Shown here in pieces: positions 25,239 through 37,829 of a stretch of DNA of 64,000 bases (position 1 is the stretch's first letter; each line of letters starts with the position of its first letter). Both the position numbers and the translations under genes were made by a program. This DNA is from Brachybacterium paraconglomeratum (GTDB lineage Bacteria > Actinomycetota > Actinomycetes > Actinomycetales > Dermabacteraceae), in contig NZ_ML133851.1 of NCBI RefSeq assembly GCF_003994255.1, positions 744,001-808,000 of the forward strand. Direction: 5' to 3'. Below the pieces are notes generated by a model, which had not been told where the DNA came from, made no database searches, and was given only the letters and a program-made list of their open reading frames with translations.

Positions 25239-26065
25239 CGCAGCGTCACCTGACGGGCGACGATGCCGCCCCGGGCGCGACGCTCCATCGCGGTGAGCGG
25301 CTCGGTGGAGGTCAGCGCCTCCTCGAAGCGGGCGCGGAACGCCTCGGCCTCCGCCTCGGCGGCCTCGACCCCGGCACCCTTGGGCAGGTCCCAGACGGGG
25401 ATCGACAGACCCTCGGCCCGGAAGGAGCCGACGTACTTCGCACCCTCGCAGAGCGCGGACTCGCGCCGGGCGTGGAGGCGGGTGACGGCGTCGATGACGC
25501 GGTCCTCGTCGGCGTCCAGCACCCAGCGCACGTGCTCCTTGGGGCCGGCGTCGACCCAGTAGGCGTGGGGCAGGCCCTCGACCGGTCGGGTGGGCATGAT
25601 CGAGTCGTTCGCCTGGGTGATCGCCTGCTCGATCTCGCCGGTGCGCTCGGCGCTCGGGTCGAGCCAGAACTCGAAGGTGTCCTGGACCCGGATCGCGAAG
25701 TCGCCGGAGAGGTCCAGCACGTCCTGCAGGCGCGGGGAGTCGTCCTCGAGGGTGACGGAGGTGATCGGGCTGCCGGGCTCGAGCGCGACCGCCTGGCGGA
25801 TCGCCTGGCCGAGGCCGCGGGAGAGGTCGCCGCCGGGGAACGGGGCCTGCACGCCGACGGTGACGGTGCCGTCGGTGCGGCGCACGGCGGGCCAGGCCAT
25901 CGGCAGGATCGTGGCGAGCTCGACGTCGACCGCGCCGTACTCCTCGGTGGTCCTCGCCGACATGGTCGCCGCGGGGATCAGCTGGCGCATCGCGACCAGG
26001 TCCTGCTCGTTCGGGAGGCCCTCGAAGGGGCGACGGACCAGCTCGTTGCGCGAAGGGGAACTCAT
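25235..26065 (-). CDS. DUF5926 family protein
   Basis: Cytoplasmic 276-aa protein. The start NELVRRPFEGLPNEQDLVAMR and the segments PAATMSARTTEEYG, TILPMAWPAVRR and WLDPSAERTGEIEQAI match what I recall as the DUF5926 family found in actinobacteria beside a GT2 glycosyltransferase; the function is unknown. Its stop overlaps the glycosyltransferase ATG by 4 nt, so the two are translationally coupled here. ATG 26065 lies 7 nt after TAGACT on the minus strand, which fits a leaderless transcript starting just after the GNAT gene. No signal peptide or transmembrane helix. Confidence 0.8.
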   Translation of the reverse strand: MSSPSRNELVRRPFEGLPNEQDLVAMRQLIPAATMSARTTEEYGAVDVELATILPMAWPAVRRTDGTVTVGVQAPFPGGDLSRGLGQAIRQAVALEPGSPITSVTLEDDSPRLQDVLDLSGDFAIRVQDTFEFWLDPSAERTGEIEQAITQANDSIMPTRPVEGLPHAYWVDAGPKEHVRWVLDADEDRVIDAVTRLHARRESALCEGAKYVGSFRAEGLSIPVWDLPKGAGVEAAEAEAEAFRARFEEALTSTEPLTAMERRARGGIVARQVTLR

Positions 26066-26072
26066 GGCGGGG

Positions 26073-26078
26073 AGTCTA
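26073..26078 (-). promoter_or_regulatory. -10-like element for leaderless DUF5926 gene
   Basis: TAGACT on the minus strand ends 7 nt before ATG 26065 and overlaps the last codons of the upstream GNAT gene. Confidence 0.4.
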
Positions 26079-26555
26079 CCGATCGGGAACGTGCTCCATG
26101 ACGATCTCGGCCGCGTCCTCGGGGTTCGGGCCGACGACGACGAATCCGCAGCGGGAGTAGAGGCGGCGCGCGGGGAGGTTGGTCTCGACCACCTCCAGGC
26201 GCAGCGTGCGTCCCGGGTGGTGCGCGGCGAGCCAGTCGAGACCGGCCGTGATCAGGCGCGCGCCGACGCCCCTCCCCCGTGCTTCGGGCGCGACCCACAT
26301 CGAGTACAGGTGCGCGGGGCCGTCCTCGACCACCACGCGCGCCATCCCGACGGGGGCGCCGTCCACCTCGGCGATCAGGACGGGGCCGGGGCGCGTGAAG
26401 TAGCCGCGCCAATAGGCCTCCCCGTCCTGCGTGTCCCGCTCGAGGGCGGTGGCGAGGGTGCTGGCGAAGGCGTCCGGGTCCTCGCGCAGCGCTCTCAGGC
26501 GCAGCGCGCGCCAGATCCGCCAGTCCGAGGCGGAGATCTCCCGCACCGTGCTCAC
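26076..26555 (-). CDS. GNAT-family N-acetyltransferase
   Basis: Single-domain acetyltransferase of 159 aa. The acetyl-CoA-binding motif A is LYSMWVAPEARGRGVGARLITAGL, with pyrophosphate loop RGRGVGAR at ~85-92. The N-terminal substrate side has RALREDPDAFASTLA, a hallmark of a common GNAT subgroup, and the C-terminal motif B region is NLPARRLYSRCGF. Start GTG 26555 overlaps the glutaminase stop (GTGA, 26552-26555), favouring it over the longer frame at 26591. Substrate unknown. Forms a two-gene unit with glutaminase. Confidence 0.86.
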   Translation of the reverse strand: MSTVREISASDWRIWRALRLRALREDPDAFASTLATALERDTQDGEAYWRGYFTRPGPVLIAEVDGAPVGMARVVVEDGPAHLYSMWVAPEARGRGVGARLITAGLDWLAAHHPGRTLRLEVVETNLPARRLYSRCGFVVVGPNPEDAAEIVMEHVPDR

Positions 26556-27604
26556 GGATGCGTCCCCGCGTCCATCAGCTCCCGCGCGCACTCCTCGAGC
26601 TCGCGCGGCTCGACGCCGTCGAGCATGTGGAGGGCGAAGTCGGCGCTGAGCCGCTCGAAGAAGAGCGTGCCGCGCACGGAGTTGCCGTGCAGGTCCAACT
26701 GCGGGGCATAGCTCGCGACCCCGAAGCGCGAGGGCAGGCCCGCGATGATCCCGCCGCCCACCCCGGACTTCGCGGGCAGGCCCACGTCGCTGACCCAGTC
26801 GCCGGCGTTGTCGTACATGCCGCAGGTGAGCATCACCGAGAGCACCTGGCGCGCGGCGACGCGGGAGAACACCTCCTGGCCGGTGAGCGGGTTCGTGCCG
26901 CCGGAGGCGAGGGTCGCGGCCATGACGGCGAGGTCGGTCACGGTGGTGAGCACCGAGCAGCCCTCGATGTAGCCGTCGACCACCTCGATCGCGTCCTCCG
27001 TCATCGAGCCGGCGGCGCGCAGCATGTAGGCCAGCGCGTAGTTGCGGTCGGCGCTCTTGAGCTCCTCGCGCCAGGTCACCTCGTGCGGGGCGAGCGGGCG
27101 GCCCGCCGCGGCGTCGAGCACCGCGCGCAGCCGCTGCGTGCGCTCCTCCCGGGTGGTGCCGAGCATGGCGTGGGTGCGGATCGCACCGATGTTGACCAGC
27201 GGGTTCTTCGGCTTCTTGGTGTACGGGTCGAGGCTGAGGGCGTTGAACTCCTCCCCCGTCGGCTCCTCGTCGACGAGGGATTCGACATACTCCGCGCCGT
27301 GCAGGTCGATCGCCGCGCCGTAGGCGAACGCCTTCGAGATGGACTGCATCGGGAAGGCGTGCCCGGTGCCCGAGGCGGTGATCTCGCCGTCGATCGTGCA
27401 GACGGCGACGCCCAGGTGATCCTCCCGGGCCCCGGAGAGGAAGGACAGCTCGGGGATGTCGCCATCCTCCTCCGCGCTGCCGGAGATGCCGCGGTCGGGG
27501 AGCACCAGGTCACCGGGGTCGTGCGCATCGGCGACATCGGAGGTCTGCGCGGAGGCGAGGGCCGCGGTGAGCCGGTCGAGGTACGTGGTCAGTGCGCTGG
27601 TCAC
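26552..27604 (-). CDS. glsA: Glutaminase A
   Basis: Hydrolyses glutamine to glutamate and ammonia. The 350-aa protein has the serine-dependent beta-lactamase-like fold of the family: MQSISKAFAYG (SxxK catalytic motif, ~98-108), NPLVNIGAIRTHAML, the NYALAYML segment, GYIEGCSVLTTVTDLAVMAATLASGG (core CSVLTTVTDLAVMAATLA) and SGVGGGIIAGLP near residue 265. The length is slightly above the ~310 of single-domain members because of a longer N-terminus. Start GTG 27604 is weakly supported (a poor GAGG ribosome site). Divergent from the amylopullulanase gene; one of its regulator sites lies 27-42 nt upstream of this start and could affect both genes. Confidence 0.92.
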   Translation of the reverse strand: MTSALTTYLDRLTAALASAQTSDVADAHDPGDLVLPDRGISGSAEEDGDIPELSFLSGAREDHLGVAVCTIDGEITASGTGHAFPMQSISKAFAYGAAIDLHGAEYVESLVDEEPTGEEFNALSLDPYTKKPKNPLVNIGAIRTHAMLGTTREERTQRLRAVLDAAAGRPLAPHEVTWREELKSADRNYALAYMLRAAGSMTEDAIEVVDGYIEGCSVLTTVTDLAVMAATLASGGTNPLTGQEVFSRVAARQVLSVMLTCGMYDNAGDWVSDVGLPAKSGVGGGIIAGLPSRFGVASYAPQLDLHGNSVRGTLFFERLSADFALHMLDGVEPRELEECARELMDAGTHP

Positions 27605-27630
27605 GCCTCGACGGTACCGCCCCCACCGCC

Positions 27631-27646
27631 CTGAAAGTTCTTGCAG
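27631..27646. promoter_or_regulatory. MalR-like operator 1
   Basis: CTGAAAGTTCTTGCAG: one perfect CTTGCAG half and one half with a single mismatch, symmetrical about TT. It lies 15 nt upstream of the amylopullulanase -35 box and shares a 14-bp identical segment with operator 2. CTTGCAG repeats are known targets of MalR/Reg1-type LacI repressors at amylase and maltose genes of Streptomyces. Confidence 0.7.
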
Positions 27647-27661
27647 GTTCTGCGGGTTCCC

Positions 27662-27690
27662 TTGAGCGTGCGACCTGGCCCGCCTACGGT
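27662..27690 (+). promoter_or_regulatory. Amylopullulanase promoter
   Basis: TTGAGC (27662-27667), 17-nt spacer, TACGGT (27685-27690), placing the start near 27697 and leaving a leader of about 120 nt. Operators flank it on both sides. Confidence 0.55.
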
Positions 27691-27726
27691 GGTCGACGCG
27701 TCGGCCGCACAGGAGCGGCAGATGTA

Positions 27727-27742
27727 CTGCAAGTTCTTGCAG
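27727..27742. promoter_or_regulatory. MalR-like operator 2
   Basis: CTGCAAGTTCTTGCAG is a perfect 7+2+7 palindrome built from CTTGCAG halves, about 30 nt downstream of the predicted transcription start. Its centre is exactly 96 bp from that of operator 1. This suggests repression by a LacI-type regulator, possibly through a DNA loop, with release by maltose or maltodextrin. Confidence 0.8.
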
Positions 27743-27816
27743 GTCGGGTGCTCCGCACCGCCTGCCTCTCCCGTCGGCCCCGGTCGACGCTGTTGCCCGG
27801 ACAGAGGAGTCCCCGC

Positions 27817-33717
<5,901 letters not shown>

Positions 33718-33727
33718 GCGGGAGCGC

Positions 33728-34234
33728 TCAGCCGTCGCACTCCGAGGGCTCGACGGGGACGCCGGACAGGCGGATCACCGTCTGGCCGGGGACGGAGTAC
33801 AGCTGGAGGCGCGCTCCGTCGGGTCGGGTCGTGTCGAAGCCGTAGGCGGGGGCGCTGTGGCGGCGGCCCGCGCCGCCGACGGCGTCGAAGCCGTGGGGGG
33901 CGAGGACCTCGTCGACGGCCTCGGCGCGCTCGCTCCAGGACGGATCGTCCTCCGGGATGCCGACCGGGGCGACGCTGTCCCCCGGCGACCAGCGGCACAC
34001 GCCGTCCTCCTCGAGGAACGCCTCCGCTCCCGCCTGTGACCAGGTGACGCCTGGGTCGGACAGCATCGCCTGCTGGAGGGGGCGGAGGCTCTCCTCGTAC
34101 TGCGAACGGGCGTCCTCGAGCGGGACGGGCTCGGGGGCTCCCGAGCTGCAGGCGGTCATCAGCAGCGCACCTCCTAGTGCGAGAAGGACAGGGCGCGCAC
34201 TGCGTGCCCAGCCCCGCGATCGTGAGTCGTCCAC
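33728..34234 (-). CDS. Putative lipoprotein divergent from the calpain-like protease
   Basis: Unrecognised 168-aa protein. Basic start (SRSRGWARSARP), a hydrophobic stretch and the lipobox LMTAC at about residues 25-29 indicate a membrane-anchored exported protein. The mature part begins with an acidic SGAPEPVPLEDARSQYEES and contains DGVCRWSPGD, GFDAVGGAGRRHSAPAYG and a terminal VEPSECDG; the two further cysteines could form a disulphide. GTG 34234 is the best in-frame start, with GGGGAG close upstream. It shares an 82-nt divergent region with the WXG/calpain gene, so co-regulation, or even a partner or inhibitor role, is possible but unproven. Confidence 0.75.
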   Translation of the reverse strand: MDDSRSRGWARSARPVLLALGGALLMTACSSGAPEPVPLEDARSQYEESLRPLQQAMLSDPGVTWSQAGAEAFLEEDGVCRWSPGDSVAPVGIPEDDPSWSERAEAVDEVLAPHGFDAVGGAGRRHSAPAYGFDTTRPDGARLQLYSVPGQTVIRLSGVPVEPSECDG

Positions 34235-34273
34235 AGTCTCCCCATCCAGACCCGGAGCCGCACACCCCGCATC

Positions 34274-34279
34274 TAGGAT
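34274..34279 (+). promoter_or_regulatory. -10 element of the calpain-like protease gene
   Basis: TAGGAT lies 37 nt upstream of the protease ATG, with a GGAGAGGG ribosome site (34303-34310) in the leader. Unlike many genes here, this transcript should have a normal leader. Confidence 0.45.
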
Positions 34280-34316
34280 GACGTGGGTCACAGCATTCCT
34301 TCGGAGAGGGTACGCG

Positions 34317-35447
34317 ATGCTCGGAGCCGACACCGATGCACTTCGAGCACAGAGAGACCGGCTCGCCCGGGCCTCGGAAGTCATCTCCGGCCTCGCCGAC
34401 TCGATCCCGGGCCAGACTCTGCTCGTGGAATGGAGGGGTCCCGATCGCGACACCTTCGACAGGAGAGTTCGCGAGACGAGCGAGCGGCTGCGGGGCATCG
34501 CGGGCGACCTCGACGCAGCATCCACGGACCTCGACGGGCACGCCGAGGACCAGGACCGAGCCAGCGACCCCGATCCAGCGTTCACGCACACCTCCATGGA
34601 CGCGGTACGAGATGCCTTGCGCACAGCGCAGGACTCCGGGCTTCTCGACGAGGCGCTTCGAGAGCTGTTCGGAGCATCAGGAGATTCCACTCCCGGTTCA
34701 CTCGGAGGGTACGAGGACCCTGCACGCGTGCGCTCACGGCAGATCGCGGTCGACGAAGCATCGCTGGAGGACTTCGACCCGAGGACCGTCGTCCAGGGCG
34801 ACAGCTTCGGTGACTGCTGGTTCCTCGCGACACTGGCAGCAGTTGCAGATCAGAATCCCGAGCTGATCTCGGAGAACATCCGGCTCGTCGAGGGCGCGAC
34901 GCCCTCCGAGGACTACTGGGTGGTCACCTTGTACGACAACGGCCGGCCGGTCGAGCACATCGTCACCCAGGACGAACTCGTTCGGGATGGCGTGCGCGAA
35001 CGCGTGGACCATCCCGACGGAACGTACAGCGAGCAGATCTCGTGGATGAGCATCTACGAAAGAGCTGCCGTCGAGCATGTCGGGGGCGACTACGGCGATC
35101 TGGAGGCGAATTTCGCCGGGAACGGATTCGACATGATCACCGGCGACGACGGAGACCTGCACCTCTCGGGAGGCTTCGACGACATCAGACGGGATCTCGA
35201 TGACGGGCATTCCATCGTGACCAGCACCCCGCCGGGATGGCTGCTGGGCGGGGCCCCCGACGACGATGTGGTCGACGGGCACGTATACGTCGTCGAAGGG
35301 TTCTCGACGAATGAGCAGGGCGAGGAAGTGATCGTCCTGGTGAATCCGTGGGGCAAGCCCGATGGCTCGCGTCCGCCGGTCATCGAGCTCACTCAGGAGG
35401 AATACCTCGCGAACTTCGTCTCCCGCAACAATCTCCAGCACGACTGA
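34317..35447 (+). CDS. WXG100-like / calpain-type (C2) cysteine protease
   Basis: Protein of 376 aa. The N-terminal ~95 residues are helical and resemble a WXG100/LXG-like export domain: LRAQRDRLARASEVISGLAD, then a WRG turn (~residue 41) and a second helix with RLRGIAGDLDAASTDL. The C-terminal ~230 residues form a calpain-like papain-fold protease. The catalytic cysteine is in GDSFGDCWFLATLAAVAD (Cys167), the histidine in DGHVYVVEGF (His322) and the asparagine in VNPWGK (Asn343). No signal peptide, so type VII (ESX) secretion is the natural guess; no ESX genes are in the window. ATG 34317 has a GGAGAGGG ribosome site. Codon and base use look less GC-extreme than the neighbours, hinting at transfer. 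Could be an effector, toxin or processing protease. Confidence 0.85.
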   Translation: MLGADTDALRAQRDRLARASEVISGLADSIPGQTLLVEWRGPDRDTFDRRVRETSERLRGIAGDLDAASTDLDGHAEDQDRASDPDPAFTHTSMDAVRDALRTAQDSGLLDEALRELFGASGDSTPGSLGGYEDPARVRSRQIAVDEASLEDFDPRTVVQGDSFGDCWFLATLAAVADQNPELISENIRLVEGATPSEDYWVVTLYDNGRPVEHIVTQDELVRDGVRERVDHPDGTYSEQISWMSIYERAAVEHVGGDYGDLEANFAGNGFDMITGDDGDLHLSGGFDDIRRDLDDGHSIVTSTPPGWLLGGAPDDDVVDGHVYVVEGFSTNEQGEEVIVLVNPWGKPDGSRPPVIELTQEEYLANFVSRNNLQHD

Positions 35448-35577
35448 GCACGCCCGCGCGTCGCGACCGTGGCACAGAGCTGCAGGGACGCGCGAACTCG
35501 TCGAGATGCTCATCGAGGCTCTTCAGATGGGCCGCACCCACCGCACTCTCGTCATGCATCTGCCGACAAGGTCGAGT

Positions 35578-36963
35578 TCACTCGGCCGCGAGCGAGGAGC
35601 GCAGCGGTGCACGCAGCGCACGGGCCGACGGGATCGCCAGCGCCAGGGCGAGCACGACGAACGTCCCTGCTCCGGAGACGGCCATCTCCGCCCACGGGAG
35701 CACGAGACGCACCGGCAGCGCTGCCGCGGCGGCGGCACGGACGACGAGCCCGGTCGAGAGGCCCGTGGCGAGCAGCGTGAGGAGGAGGACCGCACCGGTG
35801 AGCAGCCACGCCTCCAGGGCCGCCGACCCCAGCACCTGGCGCGGGGTCATCCCCGCGATCCGCAGCTGGGCGACCTCCCGGCGACGGTCCCCGGCGTCCA
35901 GCGCGACGACGCAGGCACCGCCGACAGCGCTGAGCAGCCCGATGATCCCGCAGATGATGTAGGTGTCGACGAGGTTGTACTCCTCCGTCGAGCCGGCCGC
36001 GCGAGCGATCGCCTCGCTCGTGCGCGCCATCCCGATGATCGCCCCGAGCAGCCCTGTTCCGCAGGCGAGGGCCACGACGGCGCCGCCGCTCGAGCGCGCC
36101 CGCGCCGAGGCGCCGTCCCGCGCTAGACGCCGGAGCGCACCAGGGACCGGGACCATCGCGCCGAGCACGGAGACCGCAGCGGGCACGATCACCGACGCTC
36201 CGATCCCCGCGGCCACGAGCACCAGGACGAGGAGGCCGAGACCCGCGGTGAGCGCCTCTCCCTCCCTCATGTCCGGAGGATCACGGAGGAGGATCACGGC
36301 GACACCGAGGACGGCGCCGACGCCGAGGACCACCCCCACGAGGTCCCGCCTCCGGCGCTCCCCCGCCGGCGCCGGATCGCGCCGCACGGCGCGCACCGCC
36401 GGGACGCGGGCGCCCCGGAGCGCCGCGGGCAGTCCGGAGAGCAGTGCTGCCGTCGGCGGGACCAGGGTCGCTGCGAGCAGGGCCGTGGGAGCCGGCCGCA
36501 CGCGCAGGCCGCGCAGCTCAGGAAGGATCGCCGCATTCAGGAGCTCGGCGAGAGATCCTCCGAGGAGTGCGGTCGCCGCCGTGCCGAGCAGCGCGCCGAG
36601 GAGAACTGCCAGCAGCAGCCTGCCCATCACGATCGCGCTCAGCAGCGGGGCGGCGGCACCTGCCAGGCGCCAGCGCGCCAGGTCGCGGGTCGTGCCCCTG
36701 ATCGCCGAGGTGAACACCACGGCCAGCACGATCACGGCGACCGGCACCGTCATCACCGCGATCCCGGTCCCCACGCTCGAAACGTAGCTCGGGGTCAGTC
36801 CTTCCCGTCGCAGCACCTCGCGGATCGCTGGATTCGTGGCACCGGTGCCGAGCGCCTGGACGGCGCAGACACCGATCATCACCGACACGAGCGCGGAGAC
36901 GAGCGCCGGCGCCCACCATGCCGCGCGTTCCGCCAGGAGCGCGCGCATCGCCGTGCCGGTCAT
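35578..36963 (-). CDS. FtsX/MacB-like ABC transporter permease
   Basis: Integral membrane protein of 461 aa with about eight helices (near 17-38, 68-90, 103-140, 155-175, 205-225, 240-275, 335-365, 380-450). The two halves each contain an FtsX-like unit; conserved-looking loops are RWRLAGAA and QLRIAGMTPRQVLG, the latter the typical FtsX coupling segment. The gene overlaps the upstream ATPase by 4 nt (36960-36963), so they make one exporter. The operon is divergent from a two-component system, an arrangement often used to sense and expel peptide antibiotics or to remodel the envelope. Substrate unknown. Confidence 0.87.
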   Translation of the reverse strand: MTGTAMRALLAERAAWWAPALVSALVSVMIGVCAVQALGTGATNPAIREVLRREGLTPSYVSSVGTGIAVMTVPVAVIVLAVVFTSAIRGTTRDLARWRLAGAAAPLLSAIVMGRLLLAVLLGALLGTAATALLGGSLAELLNAAILPELRGLRVRPAPTALLAATLVPPTAALLSGLPAALRGARVPAVRAVRRDPAPAGERRRRDLVGVVLGVGAVLGVAVILLRDPPDMREGEALTAGLGLLVLVLVAAGIGASVIVPAAVSVLGAMVPVPGALRRLARDGASARARSSGGAVVALACGTGLLGAIIGMARTSEAIARAAGSTEEYNLVDTYIICGIIGLLSAVGGACVVALDAGDRRREVAQLRIAGMTPRQVLGSAALEAWLLTGAVLLLTLLATGLSTGLVVRAAAAAALPVRLVLPWAEMAVSGAGTFVVLALALAIPSARALRAPLRSSLAAE

Positions 36964-37721
36964 CGGCCCTCCTCCGCCATGTGCACCGCGAGGTCCAGGG
37001 CCGTGGAGCGTCCGTGCTCGGACTGCACGCGTCCGTCGCGCAGGGCCACGATCCGATCGGCGCGGGCTGCGGCCTCCGGGTCATGGGTCACGAGCACCAC
37101 TGCGGCGCCGGCGTCCGCCCGGGCCCTCAGCTCCTCGAGCACCACCGCGGAGGATGCGCGGTCGAGCGCCCCCGTCGGCTCGTCGGCGAACACGACGGAC
37201 GGGCGACCGGCCAGGACTCTCGCGAGCGCGACGCGCTGCTGCTGGCCACCGGAGAGCCGAGCCGCAGGGGTCGAGGCGTGTTCCGAGAGCCCGAGTGCAC
37301 CGAGCGCCTCGTCGGCGGCTGCGAGCGCATCTCGACGACGATCGAGCAGCCCCGGCAGCGCGGCGTTCCGCCGCGCATCGAGGTACGGCACGAGCTGGTA
37401 GTCCTGGAACACGAAGCCGATCTCCCGCCGATACAGCCGCGACATCCGTCCGGCACGACACCGCGCGGGGTCCACGCCGAGGAGCTCCACCGCACCCCGT
37501 GCTGCGCTCTCGAGACCGGCGAGGCAGCACAGCAGCGTCGACTTCCCCGAGCCGCTGGGGCCGATGATCGCCGTGAAGCTGCCCGGACGGATCTCCAGGT
37601 GCACGTCCGCGAGCACGGTGCGGGCGGTCGGCCCCGAGCCGTAGGTCTTGCCGAGCGCGCGAGCGGTGACGACGGGTTCGGACGTCCCGAGGCGGGGCGG
37701 GAAGGAGGGGTCAGGGGTCAT
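36960..37721 (-). CDS. MacB/LolD-type ABC transporter ATP-binding protein
   Basis: ATPase of 253 aa paired with the FtsX-like permease. Walker A GPSGSGKSTLL (~52-62), Q-loop GFVFQDYQLVPYLDARRN (~104-121, the lengthened form of the MacB/LolD group), signature LSGGQQQRVALARVL (~160), Walker B SVVFADEPTGALD (~179-191), H-loop VTHDPE. ATG 37721 sits behind a weak ribosome site. It is the first gene of the two-gene operon; a 10-bp inverted repeat lies in its 5' region shared with the histidine kinase gene. Confidence 0.92.
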   Translation of the reverse strand: MTPDPSFPPRLGTSEPVVTARALGKTYGSGPTARTVLADVHLEIRPGSFTAIIGPSGSGKSTLLCCLAGLESAARGAVELLGVDPARCRAGRMSRLYRREIGFVFQDYQLVPYLDARRNAALPGLLDRRRDALAAADEALGALGLSEHASTPAARLSGGQQQRVALARVLAGRPSVVFADEPTGALDRASSAVVLEELRARADAGAAVVLVTHDPEAAARADRIVALRDGRVQSEHGRSTALDLAVHMAEEGR

Positions 37722-37774
37722 GTCCCCACTCCATCGCCCCACCGCGAGCTTCGGCAGGGGCCCTCGCCCCACAC

Positions 37775-37798
37775 CGGGGTGGGCAGATGCCCACCCCG
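37775..37798. promoter_or_regulatory. Inverted repeat between ABC exporter and histidine kinase genes
   Basis: Perfect 10-bp arms CGGGGTGGGC and GCCCACCCCG around AGAT in the 108-nt divergent region. Position and symmetry suit the binding site of the neighbouring NarL-type response regulator controlling both directions. A transcribed hairpin is possible but less likely, as it precedes both genes. Confidence 0.55.
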
Positions 37799-37816
37799 TC
37801 GACCCCGCCCCCGCCG

Positions 37817-37822
37817 TAGTGT
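37817..37822 (+). promoter_or_regulatory. -10-like element for leaderless histidine kinase gene
   Basis: TAGTGT ends 7 nt before GTG 37830, with no Shine-Dalgarno in between. Confidence 0.45.
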
Positions 37823-37829
37823 CGAGCAC

